Source: Hippopus hippopus (lineage: Eukaryota > Mollusca > Bivalvia > Cardiida > Cardiidae). From it: a DNA stretch of 64,000 nt. Below are positions 39,801 to 54,800 of the stretch, one piece after another (the stretch's first letter is position 1; each line of letters begins with the position of its first letter). The DNA lies in NCBI GenBank assembly GCA_946811185.2, contig OX328107.1:16537254-16601253 (forward strand), read 5' to 3'. The notes under the pieces were generated by a model. That model ran no database searches. It was not told the DNA's origin and was given only the letters and a program-made list of their open reading frames with translations. A program made the position numbers and the translations under genes.

Positions 39801-42800
39801 GGTTTCACTTTGACATCATCAATGGCTATGTCTCCCTTGTAAGACCTGCCTCTAATGGCTTCAAATACTACATTCATGGAGGCACCAGGAGTGATATCAA
39901 TTTGACCGCGTATCCATTGGTTGCCTTGGTTACCTGAAAGGCAAATCAATTTTTAGGGGGAATTATTGTCTCACATTTTTAAAAATTCTTCAAAGTCAAA
40001 GTCAAAGTCAGATTTGTTTTTTTATTGTGTATATATTTGTAATCAAATTACAATTTCTACATGATTCTATTATTCGATGGAGGAAAATGCGTATTTCATT
40101 TGTCTTACATGAAAAAAAAATCTCATAATGTCATTTTCAATTAAGGGAGAAAAAATTCACAATAGGCAGTTTCTCAAATTTTCTTCCTTTATCATCATTT
40201 TTAATTCACTTTTAATTCAAATAAGGTCGACTGAAAATATGTCAACTTTGGCCAGTATGTGTAGATAATCAATATGGTACAATTGCAATATTGTATACCC
40301 ACACAGTCAAAAACTGGACAAATCGAAGAAGACTTATATTAAGCGGTTCAAAGGCAAATGCTTCTTCTCCATAATATTTTCCATACTATTCAACTCTTTA
40401 CCACATGACAAAATTTTAGGCTTGTCCAAATTGAAAGCATTTGCAGACGACAATTTCAGTGTGGCTCAAAAGATGCTATTTTTCTCTGATAGAGCAGAAA
40501 ACATTTCCAAAACAAATTTCAATTTTTGAGCCACATTTGATTTTTCAATTGCAAATGCTTTCAATTTGGACCAGTCTAAAACTTTGTTGTTTGGTAAAGA
40601 TTAAACTCTTTACAAAACAAAGAATTTCGGACTCATCTATTTTGAAAATATTTTCAGATGTCTAATCAAATACGACTAGAATAACTGGACATGTATCTTA
40701 AAGAGAAGAAAACATTGTGGGAAAAGGAGAAAATATTGATTACCAGTATTTTCCCCTTTTCTCACAATGGCTTCGATAGCCTTCTTTCTCAGAGACATGA
40801 ATAAAAAAGGATAATCTGGCAAAGGGTGTTATCACTAACCTTGTTTGGTAAACTGTGGTGAGCCAAGCTGTTGTCCAAACTGGGCAAAGTAGACATTGAG
40901 AGTTCCCGTGTCTGGACCGAACATGTTATACCAGAATTCCAGACAATGATTGGAGTTTGCATTAGCGTATGTAGGTGATTGTAACAAAGCTTTATCACCA
41001 TTTACTCTTGGAGAAGATGATTCAATGTACATGTAATGACCTGAAGAAATGTGATTATAAAGCAAAAAAGTTGGACTCTTTAATTTGTTGTCAAGTAGGT
41101 TATTTTAAATTGTTTAAGGTCTAAAAGAACAGTTCCACTGCAATATAATATTTGATAATAATTAAGCATTAGGTAGCATACAATGTAGATTAACATCAAT
41201 CTGTATGTTCTGTTCAGTCTTATCTGGATAGCTGGCAGCCCGAAATACACCCTCAGTTGCTATTTGTCATACAAGAGTTTCAAACTCTTTACCAGACAAA
41301 AAAATAAATGTTAGACTTGTCCACTTTGGATGCATTCCAGATGAAAAGTTAACTCTTTACGACACAACAAAAATATAGACCGGTCCGAATTGAAAGCATA
41401 TGCAGACGACAATTTAAATGTTGTTCACATGATGAAATTTGTCTTTGATAGGGTAGAAAACATTGTGCGAAAAGGAGAAAATGCTGGTTCAAAAGTCCTC
41501 CTCTGGGTCGTTAAAACTCGGGATTGTATGATAATGGTTTAAATGTGTCTCATATGATAGGATTTTTCTTTGAAAGTCTATAATCTGTAGTTAAACATGA
41601 CACCAACCTTTAGGAGTGCCGTATGTATGGTCATTGTTTGGCCCAGTTCCAGTTGATGATGTACCTCCTGTACCTCTTAGCCAATCAAAAGTGTCGGTTT
41701 TCAGTTGTACGTATGAACAGATGCTGACGTCCTCAAAGTCACATGTAAGGGGATTGCTGGTGCCTACAAGTAAAAATACATGTAAAATATGGCAAGATCT
41801 TTGGTGTTTCTTTAATCCTGAAAATGATTAGAGTGGCTAACTATGTTGTTTTATGACCTTTATACTGTAATTGCAGTATTTTTCCCAATTTGAAATTCAT
41901 GCTTTTTCCTGTCTTGGTTCACTGTGCATGTGTTTATGTAGGTATTTGCATAATAATCATGTGTGCAGGTCAAATTTTTGTTCTACTCTCCTTATTTGTC
42001 AATGGTATGTTTTTCCCTGTTGCTATGCTGGTTTCCATTTTAACCCATTACCACACAATGACGCCTTTTGACGCCCCTAAAAAAGAGGCCTTTTGAAAAC
42101 ATTGTGGGAAAAGGAGAAAATGCTGGTAGCCAGCATTTTCTCCTTTTCCCACAAAGTTTTCTACCCTATCAAAGAAAAGTTGCGTCATTTGAGCCACTAT
42201 GAAATTGTCGTCTGCAAATGCTTTCAATTTGGATAGGTCTAAAATTTTGCCGTGTGGTAAAGGGTTAAAGTTTTTCTTATGCGGAAAAAAAACTTTATTT
42301 AGTCAAGTTAGTACAACATAATGTTAAATTTATCCACATTTTTTATTTCTTACACATGAAAATTAACCCTAGCACTACTGAATAAATGAAATTAAAAGTT
42401 TCAGTCAGTAATAAAGATGCAGTTATTGCAATTTCAAAGCTATTTTATCAGAATATCTATCAAAGACACAGACTGTGTAGATTCAAAATCAGATGGCACA
42501 TTCTGTGTAGTCTGATTTTGATCTACATTTTCTGCATAAGCAAAATAAATCGGTGTTTTAGGGCTTCAAGGGTAGGTATCAGTGAAACAGATTATCACAA
42601 TCAAAGGATCAGCATCTTCTTGCCTGCTATATGCAAAGAAGATGGAAGATCATATTTGTTTATAGACAACAGCAACTTTCAACATTGTATAAAAAACATA
42701 ATTACTCATAAGAAGATGCTGACAACAACATGGCTATGGCAATGCCTCAACTTTTTCTACTGAAACAGCCAAAGCCAAAAAAAAAAAGTCATTTGAAACA

Positions 42801-45800
42801 GCTTATGAAACAGTGAAATGTAAGATTAAATGAAAAAAAAACTGACCTTGTGAACAAGTCCCTGGAGTCATGTTGATATCATCTATAGCTATATCACCTC
42901 TGTAACCATTGCCAACTAGTGCTTCTATCACAATCTGTGAAATAAACAAAAACTTTGTTAAACCCCTCACAAAACAATCCTGTGCTTTAACAACCCTGCA
43001 AAATGTGACAAATGAAAACAGTGTGGGAAAAGTTGAAAATGTTGTTAACTAGCATTCATTCCTTCCCCCACAATGTTTTCTACCCTTTCAAAGACATATC
43101 CCATCTTGTATCTCATCTGCCAAATGCTTTTAGGTTAGATAAGTCTCAGGATGGCATGGTGAAAAAATACTTATTCATGTGTGTATTATGCAAACATTGT
43201 GGAAAAAAGGACAAACTGCTTGTTGTCAGTAATTTCTTAGTCTATCACAATAGTTTCAAAGGTCTTTATATATTGGACCTAAGCTGTAAAGATGATCAAT
43301 TTTTTATGACAATGTTTTAACCTTTTACCACACGGCAAAATTTTAGACCTATCCAAATTGAAAGCATTTGCAGATGACAATTTCATAGTGGCTCAAACGA
43401 CACAATTTTTGTTTGCTAGGGTAGAAAACTTTGTGGGAAAAGGAGAAAATGCTGGCTACCAGCATTTTCTCCTTTTCCAACAATGTTTTCAAACAGCTTT
43501 TTTTTCCTCAGGGTCATTTAACGTCATCATTGTGTGTTTAAGGGTTAAAAAAGTATGTCTGCAGTATATTTGTCTAATCCTTTATTGAGCAATTCTTTTT
43601 TTTTTGATCAATTCCCTTATTGAGCAATTCTTTTTTTTTTTGATCCTGTAAAGATGGCTTCTGAAAATATTGTGGGAAAAGGGGAGAATGCTGGTGATCA
43701 TGATTTCTGTTACCAGCAATTTTCCTTCTACAATATTTTCTACCTTTTCAAAGACAAATCTGATTTAAGCCATTTTTGTTTTGCCACCTGCAAATAAATT
43801 CATTTTGAAACAACTCTAAAATTTTATCGTTTGGTTGAGATTTAACCCTTTACCACACAATCTTGAGTTTTAACAACTCTGAGTGAAGAGGTATTTGAAA
43901 ACATTTTGGGAAAAGGAGAAATTGCTGGTTACCAGCATTTTCTCCTTGTAACTAGCATTTTCTCCTGAAATGTTTTCTAACCTTTCACAGTAAAAATCCA
44001 TCATTTGAGACACACTTCATTTGTTGTCTGCAAATACTTTTAAATTTAACAACTCTATAACTTTATTGTTTGGTAAAAAGTTAAGAAGGAAACCAGATAA
44101 AGACAGTATGGCAGATAATATAGCTTGCAACCAGCGAAAAGGGGCATTTGGACATTTGCGTAAAGCGTCGTCTCGGATCAGCCTGTGGGGACTGCACGAA
44201 AGCACTTTACGACTACATTAGATTTTGTGCAACAGTGGACTTGTGCAAAACAGAAAATTACATAAAAACAGAAAGTGTTGTTTCAGATTAGCCTGTGCAA
44301 ACTGCGCAGGCTGATCCATGATGACACTTTATGCAAATGTCTGAATGCCCCTTTTTGTGTGTTGCAGGCTATATATACCTGATAGTTGATGACTGGATTC
44401 ACATCAATCAAGGCCTGCTTCCATTGATTCCCTTGGGTCCCACTCTTTGTGAAAATAGGACTGGACAACTGGGGTTTTGTTTTCACATATACATTTAGTC
44501 TGTTTATGTTTGCTCCATACATGTGATAGTAGAAAGTCAAACAGGAAGTCCCTGCAGGCTGTAGAGGGCTTATCAGTCTTGCTTTTTGGTTTCGAGTACG
44601 GGGTGAGGATGTTTCAATGTATACATAATAGCCATCTGAAAGGAAAGTTCAGAAATTAATTCAGCCTATAACAGTACACCAGATAACAATATTCTAGACT
44701 TGTCCAAGCTAAAAGCATTTGTATACAATGACTAAGGCTCAGATAACAGGATTGTCTCTGAAAGGTTACAAAACAATGTGTAAAATGGAGAAAATTCTGG
44801 TTACAAGCATTTTGTGCAGTGTTTGGTCAGCTGAAAACAGACAAAAATCTGCAGCAGACGAATTTAAAAACTTCTTTGTAAAATAAAGCAAATAAAATTG
44901 TATTAACCCTTTACCAAACAATCCCTGGTTTTCACCACTCTGGGAAAGAAGGGTTTGGAAAACATAGTGGGAAAAGGAGAAAATGCTGGTAACCAGTATT
45001 TTCTCCTTTTTCAACAATGTTTTCTACACAATCAGAGAACTTAAGCTCAGTTGTACCCATTTTGAATTTGTTGTCAATAGATGTTTTGAAATGAAAAATT
45101 TCTATAGAAGGTCGTTTAGAAAAGGGTTAAGGTTCAATACGTTAACCCTTTACCAAACAATCCCTGGTTTTCACGACCCTAGGAAAGAAAGCTTTTGAAA
45201 ACATTGTGGGAAAAGGAGAAAATGCTGGTTACCAGCATTTTCTCCTTTTCCCACAATGTTTTCTACCCTATCAGAGACCTAAAGCTAATCTGTACCAATT
45301 CTGAATTTGTCATCTGCAGATGCTCTCAATTTGGAAGAGTCTAAAATTTGTCATTTGGGAAAGGGTTAATCAATATCAATTACTGTGGTAAGAGAAAGAA
45401 TGGACAATTTGTCTTTCAGCAACACTGTTTTCAAAGTCAGTCAGTTTCTGAACAAAAAAGTGGTCTGCTGGTGGCTATACACTAACTTTTTAAAAGATGA
45501 CAAAAGTTTTCACTCATTCATACTGAAAGCATTTTGTAGACAATACAATAAACAGGCTCAAATGATGGAATTTTTCTTTCAAAGAGAATCAGCATTTTTA
45601 TCTTTTCCTACAATGTTTTCAAAAGCTCTCTTCCTTGAAGATGTTAAAACATGGCATTGTTTGGTATATATATATGGTAAATATTGGGAAAGAAAAGGTA
45701 CAAAGTCTGCTACTTATGACAAGAAATGCTTCCTTTCTCTAAAAAGTCAAGATTTAAAAGAAGATATTTAACTCACTTCGGGAAGTATGATCTGCACTGG

Positions 45801-48800
45801 GCCCTGTAGCACCACTTGATGTTGCCCCTTTCTTTCTTGTCCAATCAAAATTGTCCGTCTTGTCTTGAGTCCATGAGCAGAAGTTAGTGTCAAAATCACA
45901 TTGGATATTTCCTGTGGCTGGAATATAAATAATGAAGAAATGAGAAATAGCATAGTTTGTGGGTTATAATTAATAAAATGATACTACTTAGTAAACAAAA
46001 CTTTGTCTACCAAATGGCTGAACCCTGCAGCAGAATGGTCCTTGAACATGTAGAAAATTTACCAATAGCAAACAGTTTCCACCCAAGTCAGCCTCCTCTA
46101 CTGATTGCGCATGCTGACCTTGGTTGATGCTTTTTCAGATGCATTAAATCCCCTTTTCACAGAGCATGGCTCAAATAAATAGGGAATGTGTGATTCCAAA
46201 AATTAAAGGGGCATACATGTATCAAAAAAATATCTTCAATAATGAGACATGTCGAAATGTCAAAAAATAAATCAAGAAGCTTAAACATTTCAATAATCTT
46301 ACATGGTGTTGTAGCAGGGGTAGTGCTGGCTGAAGGTGGGCTTGTAGTGTTGACTTGGGCTTCAGCTGGTTGCACTGAAATAAAGGTCATAAACATCAGT
46401 CAGTCAATCTTCCAGAGAAAACTATTAACCCTTTACACCTCTACCACATGAAGGTTTTCCAAACCTAAAGCATATGCAGATACCAGTTAAACGTGGCTTA
46501 AATTGTGTAAGTTGTCTTTGATAGGTAGAAAACATTGTGGGAAAAGGAGAAAATGCTGGTTACCAGCATTTTCTCCTTTTCCCACAATGTTTTAAAAAGT
46601 CTTCTTTCTCATGGTCGTTAAAAGTCGGCATTGTGTGGTAATGGGTTAACAAACAATCCATGCTTTAATGAGCAGAGAAAGCAATCTTTTGAAAACATTT
46701 TGCAAATCAGGACAAAATGCTGGTAACCAGCGTTTTCTCTTTTCCATTCAATGTTTTGTTCCCTTTCTAAGACATATTCATTCATCTGAGCCACATAATT
46801 TGACGAATGCAAATGCTTTCACTCTGGATAAGTCTTAAATTGTGTAGTACAGCAAAGAGTTTACAGATTAATGTGCTGAAGAATTTGATAAAATAAGATG
46901 CTTTTATCTATGAAAAAAAAAACATTTACTTAGCAGAGGTAGACCTTAATTTTAGAATTTATTACCAATCACTTGTTCATGAAAAACATTAAATACTAAT
47001 CAAGTCCTTTTACCTCCACAGAGTGAGCTTGTAAATGAAAGATCATCTATAGCAATATCTCCTTGGTAGCCACTACCTCTGACTCCTTCCATAATGATGT
47101 TATAAGTGGATGTAGATTTTACTGGTGCTTGTCCACTGAGCCATTTGTCACCATGGTCACCAGAAACAGACCATATAGTTTGGTTGATGCCCCCTGCATA
47201 CTGAAATCACAGCAAAAATTTGTGTATGAGCATGTAAGGTGTTTAATTCTGTGCCAGACAATATTTTAGCGTTTTCTACCACACAACAAAAATGTAGACT
47301 TGTCCGAATTGAAAGTATTTGCAGGCAAAAATTTCACTTTGACTTTAATGATGGAATATGCCTTTGATAGGGTAGCATTTTCTCCTTTTCTCACAATGTT
47401 TTCTACTTTTCCAAAGCCAAACTTCTGATTCTAAAAAGCATCTATTTTATCGTATGATCTCATACAATTCTTTCACTGACTGACTCCAATCGAAACATTG
47501 AAAACATATACAAAAATAATTGAGCCATTTCTCTGTGAAAAGGGGGCTTAATCCATCTGCAAAAAGTATTGACCCAGGTTGACCTGGGCTGAAACTTTTT
47601 GCTATTGGTCAATTTTTTGTATGTTAAAGGACCAGTCTACCTCATGATAAAGTCAGCTGTTTGACAAAATGGATTTTATGAGTCCCTAATGATGTGATGA
47701 TTTGCTTGGTATACTGCATCACAGAGATGCATTAAACCCCCTTTTGCCAGAGCATGGCTCAACTCCTTTGAGTTATAAATCAGTATAACTATTGCAGTAA
47801 ACCCAGGTGACAGATATCATTACCTGCACAATAACATTCAGAGTTCCTATACTGTTTCCATTCATGTTGTACCAGAATTGAAAGCATTGGCCCTTGGTTG
47901 GTGGGAACTGTTGGCTGACCAACCAACATCTATCATTGGGTTTTCTAGGTGAGGAAGATTCTAAATACTGGTAATGACCTGAAATAGAAAAAAAATCAGT
48001 CTGTTTCTTTTTCAAATGCAGGAGTAAGTGATACTCAAAATAAGAGGGCCATGATCGCACTGTATCGCTCCACTGGCCAATAAGTAAAAACACTACAAGA
48101 CAAGCATTACAATAATTGGCCAATTGGTTTCAAACTTGAAGACATACAACATTTTTTCTATAAAATCCTACGAGAAAATTATGACCCCCGGGCAAAGCCA
48201 TTTTTGACCACAAAGCTATAGTTACTTGAATCCTGGTGAGGTCCACAAGATAAAGCCCCATACCAAATAATACAGGTCTTGAGTGTGTGGTTATAAACAA
48301 GAAGATTTTCAAAGTTTCCTCAATAAAAGGCCCTGTAAAACAAGGGACCCATGAGACAGGGCTAAATTTAGTAGCCCTAGGTCTTATTATGGTTAGTAAC
48401 AAGAGGCTTTATAAAGTTTTCACCACAAAAGCCCATGTAAAACTTGTGACCCCTGGTGTGGAGACAAATTTGACCCAAGGGCTATAATTTGGGCACCCTT
48501 GGTAGACACCCACTAGATAAAGCTACCGTAGTTTGCTTAAGTTTTGGGACAGTAAAAAATAATTAATTTTTTTCTTGTCCCAATACTTTGGTCTACAAAA
48601 AATAATTATTTTGTCAGCTGTCCCAAAACTTATGGTCAAACAAGACAATCTGTCATAATGAAAGTCAATGGCCGCTAACCCATCGAATATTGCCGACATT
48701 AAAATATTGCTACGTCATTGATGTCGATAAACATCCAATCATATGCAGGTTGGTCTATTTTTAGACAGATTGGAATTTCACCGATCAATTTGAGCACTAA

Positions 48801-51800
48801 GAGCTTAAAACTTCGCTTTTTCTCATTGTTGTCGTTGATGATTAACTTGTCACTCATTATTGTCTGCGTCCTGGGATCGCAATGAGGATGTTATTTTGCG
48901 TTTGTAGATAAATTCACAACATATTTTACCTGCTTACATGTACGTGAGGTGAACGTCGTAAATTCCACTCTGACAAGTACCTGCTCGGACCGTTCTCAAA
49001 TTTGATTGGTTCGTCGATCTTCGATTAATAAACCTTGGGTAAACTAGAATGCTGTACCCTGATTTCTATTTATAAACAACAAACTCGATTGACCGTGAAA
49101 TACATGTGTGTCAACTCTGTCAATATCGGATGTACATATACACGTTATACACGTTATGTATCTTGGATACAAGTTTATCACCCTTTTTACTCTTTCGTCG
49201 GATTTCCTTTTGAATTGGCGTTTAAATTAGACTGTCAGGTGATCGAGTTTTTTGTCTTGAATCAGGAAACTCCCATTGAAATCGGGAGGGTTGGGAAGCA
49301 TGCTTACGACGTTACATGTGTAGAAATAAAACTGCGTGAAATAAATAGTTGCAAACAAAGGGTATCAAACGGATTGAAAGATTTTTTTTTTTTAAATAGA
49401 TATTCACTGTCCCAATTCTTTGGAACAAAAAAATACCGATCTTGCTTCGCAATTTTTAGTATGTCCCAAATCTTTGGGTCATGAAAAATAATTATTTTCG
49501 CGATTTTTTATGGTGTCCCAATTCTTTGGGTGTCCCAAAACATACGCAAAATACGGTACATGCCAAATTTGGTAGCCCTAGGCCTTATGGCTAGGTACGA
49601 GAAGATTTTTAAAGTTTTCCCTATATATGCCCATATAAAACTTGTGACCCCCCGGGGCCAGGCTAAATTTGACCCCAGGGCTATAATTTGGGCACTCTTG
49701 GTAGACACCTACTAGATAAAGATACATGCCAAATTTGGTAGCCCTAGGCCCTATGGCTAGGTGCCAGAAGGATTTTAAAGTTTTCCCTATATAAGCCCAT
49801 ATAAAACTTGTGACCCCCGGGGCGGGGCCAATTTTGACCCCAGGGCTATTGAAGGAACTTAGTAGAGGTCCACTAGATAAAGCTACATGCCAAATTTGGT
49901 AGCCCTAGGCTTTATGGTTTCAGACAAGAAGATTTTCAAAGATTTTCAATATTTTTCAGTTTTGTTGCCATGGCAACCAGAGTTTTTGAAGGAATCAAAT
50001 TCTTTCAAGAAATTCTGAAGCAGACCATAGCAGGATCATTTCTGTGAAGTTTCATCAAAATTGGATGGGTAGTTTCAGAGAAGATGATGTTTGAAATAAA
50101 AGTTAACGCACGCACGCACATACGGAAGCACACGCGCACAGACGGACGGACGCACGACGGACACCAGGCCATTACATAAGCCCGCTGGCCTTTGGCCAGT
50201 GGAGCTAAAAAACAGTTTGCCTGTCACTCCTTACTAATCACCAAAATTTTAGACTGGTCTATAATTTGAAAGTATTTGCAGATGACAAAATAAAGGTTAC
50301 TCAAAAATTGAAAATTTTGAGAAAGACAAAAAACATTGTGGGAATAGAAGAAAATGCTGGTTAACAGCATTTTCTCCTTTTCCCACAATGTTTTCAAATG
50401 ACTTCTTTCTCAGGGTCGTTAAATGTCGGGATTGTGTGGTAAAGGGATAAATAGGTACAAAAATGTCAAGTCAATGTCTGTTGATTTAGTTATGTCTTTC
50501 AACACACTATAAAGCATGTAAATCAACATTTTCCTTGTCTCAAAACCATTTATTACGTTAAGCACCACCTCCATTTGAGAATCTGAGAAAAACATGTAAG
50601 GAACTATATTAACACTGTAACACTTGATGAAGTTTTAGACTTATCCAAATTCAAATAAATGCTGGCGACACATCAAATGTGGCTCAAATTGATTTTTTTT
50701 TTCTTTGTCAAGGTAGAAAACATTGTGGAAAATGGGGACATGCTGAAAACCAGCATTTTCTCCTTTTCCCAATTTTTTAAAAAATCCTCTTATTTAGGTT
50801 TTTTAAAATTCTGCATTATGCAGAAAAGGCTAAGTAATAAAAGTTTATTCTCATCCGACACATCACCTCCTGAAACCAATTTGGAAGTAGAGATGTTTGA
50901 AATCCTTGTAAAATATGAATTAGCAATATAAATTTACCCTTTACCACACAAACCCAACTTATAAAAAAAACCCTAAAGAGAGAATGCTTTTGAAAACATT
51001 GTGGGAAAAGGAGAAAATAGTGGTAACAAGCATATTCTTTCTTTCCCACAATTGTTTCTCCAGCGTATTCTTTTTTCCCCATAATTTTTTCTACCCTATC
51101 AAAGACAAAAATCACCATTTCAGCAACATCTAATTTGCTGTCTCCGAATGTTTTCAACAAACCTGAAGTACAAGACTTTTGAAATCATCGTGGGGAAAAA
51201 AACTGCTAGCTAGTTAGCATAATGTTTTCTACCATATCAAAGACAAAAATTATCATTTAGCATCATTAAATTAGTTGTCTGCAAAATTAATGCTTTTAAT
51301 TTGGTCCTTGCCAAAATTTTGCCATTTTGTGCAGCGTTAAGTTCCAATACATTAGTACAACTCGAAATACAGTGGCAAAATGAGAACTTGCTCCTCATTT
51401 GCCACAGTGGTTTCAAAGGTTGATTTCTGCAAGACACACAGTAGTATACATGTTGTTATATGTTAAAGTAAATGTATTTGATATAATTCTTTCAACCACA
51501 ATGCTTTCAATTTTGTCAGCCAAAAATTGCAAACTGTCATCTGCCTTAGTTAAGAGCTTAATTCTTTATCAAACAACAAAACTTTAGACTTATCAAAATT
51601 CAAATCATTTGCATACAATAAATAAAATATAGCTTGAAAGATGGAATTTGCTTTTGAAAACAAAATGTGGGAAAAGGAGAAATTGTTTTTTATCAACTAT
51701 ATACCATGAAATGTCAAATTTTATCATACAGACCTCGAGATGTTCTGAGAGTGTGATCAACAGAGGGTCCAGTTCCTGCAGAAGTTGTACCCCCACTTCC

Positions 51801-54800
51801 ACTGATCCAATCAAAATCATCTCCAGTCTGAGCGTTTGTCCATGTACAGCGGCCATTCTCAAAGGTACATCCACCTATAACATACAGAAAAAACATTAAC
51901 TTTGATCTCACGGTACATCTGCTTTATATGACTTAACTCTTGACCTCACAAAAAAGTTTTTGACTTTATCAAATTGAAAGTATTTGCAGAAGGCAAAATA
52001 ATTGTAGTTTAAAAGGTTACTGCTGTCTTTGACAATGTAGTAAACTTTGTGTTCAAAGGAGAAAATGTTTGATATCATCATTTTCTCCTTTTTCCACAGT
52101 ATTTTCAAGAGCATTCTTCTTTAGGGTCATTAAGGCCAACAAAAAATAAAAGTGAAAAATTAAGGGAATGACAGACTTTGTCTTTGATAGGGAAGAAAAC
52201 ACTGTGGGAAAGGAGAAAATACTGGTAACCAGCATTTTCTACTTTTCCCACAATGTTTTCAAAAGCACTTTTGATAAGGGTTGTCAAAACTTTGGACTGT
52301 GCGGCAAAAGGTTAAGGTAATTTCACTTCCACACAGTGCTCATCTCCTTAGCATTATCTGTGTAATTATGGATTCAAGAAACCTGTACAATATCAGATGG
52401 ATTATAACAGAAGAAAATAAAATCTTTCAAGGTAACAAAATGTTAAAACTCATCCAAATTGGTGATCAATAATTAGGTATGGCTCAAATAATGGTACAGG
52501 GTGTCCAGAAAGTAAGGTAACACTTTATTATTATTATTATTTATAATACGGCTTTCAATTTCAGGTGAAGAAATAAAAAATATGTATACATGTAGATAAA
52601 GCATGTAAGTTTTTTGTGTGATAATTTCATTCAATTTTCAGTACATTTCGATTTTTTACACAGATTTCAAAGCAGACGTACCTTTTTGTCATTGATGTCA
52701 TTTTAGTAATTAATGACGTTTTCAATGTGACGGCCTTTTATGATCTTTCCATGCCGAACACGCACGATGAAATTGTCGATCACTTTAGCACACATTCCAG
52801 TATCAATCTGCTTTATTTCACGTTTAATGTTCTTTAACAACATGTCTGTGCTATATGGCTTGGGACTGTAGACCTTTGATTTTAGATAACCCCAGAGGAA
52901 AAAGTCGCACGGGTTGAGGTCGGGACTGTGCGCAGGCCACGATATTCCGCTATCTTTTACCTCCGGATATCGTCTGGATATTACCCTATCACCAAAGGTA
53001 TCGTATAAAAAGTCCAACACAACATTAGATGTGTGTGCCGTAGCACCATCCTGCATGAACCACGTGTTTTGCAGTGTAGGGTACAACTTCTCAAGCGCGG
53101 GAACAAACTTGTTTTTCAAAAGCAATAGGTAGCGCTGGGAATTGATCGTGTCGTTAAAGACATATGACCCAATAACACTGTGACTTGACATTGCACACCA
53201 TACAGTCAGTTTCTCACTGTGCAGCGGTCTCTCTGTGAAGCAGTGTGGTTGTTCATATGCCCAAAACCACATATTTTGTTTACAAACATGTCCGGACAAT
53301 AGGAATTGCGATTCATCACTGAACCAAACATTTTCAAACGCATCAGCATAAGTGTCCGCTATATCAACGGCCCAGCGACAAAAATCCAGCCTCTGTGCTT
53401 GATCAGTGACAGTTAGACTTTGCATGATTTGTATCTTGTATGGAAACAATTTAAGATCTTTCCTTACTATATCATGGACAGCAGTTTTTGGAAGGCCTGT
53501 CCCTGAGGAAGATCTCCTAATTGACTTATCAGGGCTGTTCAATAGCAAATTTTCGATTGCACTGATGTTTTCCTCACTTCGGCTTGTCTTCGGTCGACCT
53601 GATTTTGGTGCATTTTCTATCGATCCACGTTCCTCAAACTTTTTCACGAGTTTGTAAATACATTTTCTACTCACATTTACATTCTTAAAATTAGTTTTGA
53701 ACTTTCTTTGTACGTATGTAGCACTTTTACTCTCATAAAAATACTTCACAATAAAAACGCGCTGATCGAACGTCAACCGCGCCATGTTGAAAACAACAAC
53801 ATTTAGAATGACGTCATCGTATTTCAACTTCAACACATATTTCCCGCTTTTTTTACAGTTAAGAAAAAATTTCATCCTTGGCCTTTAATTTGATATTTGT
53901 TTTGTTGTGATATTATAACAATGATAAAAGTTATCGGCATATGAAACTGTTACCTTACTTTCCGGACACCCTGTATTTATCTTTGAAAGGGTTGAAAATA
54001 TTGTAGAAAAAAAGAAAATGCTGTATCCCAGCATTTTTCTTTATTTCCCATAATACTTTCAAAAACATTTCCATAAATGGGAGTAAAACACAGGATAATA
54101 ACTATTACAAATAGATTCAAAGACATGAACATTTCATTACCTGGTGAGGAGCATGATCCAGTTGTCAATTTAACATCATCTATGGCAATATCACCATAGA
54201 TACCTGATCCTCGAATTCCCTCAAAAACAACCTGAAATTAAAGATAAAATACTTTTAAAAAGGATTATATTTATATAAAATCCCTCAAAGATGATTTTCT
54301 TTTGGCAATTTGTGATGATTCACATGGTTTGTGCAGGAATGGGTCTATCAAACTGTACAATTAACTGCTCTTATACTGACCATCAAAGTTGGCATAAATA
54401 TTTTACTAAACAATCAAGAGTTTTATAACCCTAAAGAAGAAGACTCTTCAAAAAAATCGTAGAAAAACGAGAAAATGCTGGGAACCAGCATTTTCTTCTC
54501 AATAAGGTTTCCTACTCTTGCAAAAACAAATTTCAATTTTTGAGTCCTATCTTTTTTGCTGTCTGCAAATGCTTTTAATTTAGGACAAATCAAAATATTT
54601 GTTTTTGGCAAGGAATTAATCAATAATGCACAATTAATAATTTACCAAACAATTTCTTGAAGACCCTGGGATACAGAGATTTTAAAAAAAAGTTGGAAAA
54701 TGCTGTGCACCTGCATTTTCTCCTTTAAACAATATTTTCCAACCTTCCTATAGACAATTCTATCTGACATTTGATCTACATGAAGTTTGTCAACTGCAAA

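Larger units (their letters stand above)
52430..54110 (-). mobile_element. Hp1 copy split by the mariner-class transposon
   Basis: TATGGCTCAAATAATGGTA before 52497 continues as TTTATCTTTGAAAGGGTTG after 53973, then a decayed hairpin. Confidence 0.78.

Noticed and set aside
49035..49484. 149-codon open frame on the plus strand
   Set aside because: Sits inside the non-autonomous 48526-49556 element; composition and sequence give no recognisable protein family.
52914..53657. Plus-strand frames opposite the transposase
   Set aside because: Antisense shadows of the 390-codon transposase frame.
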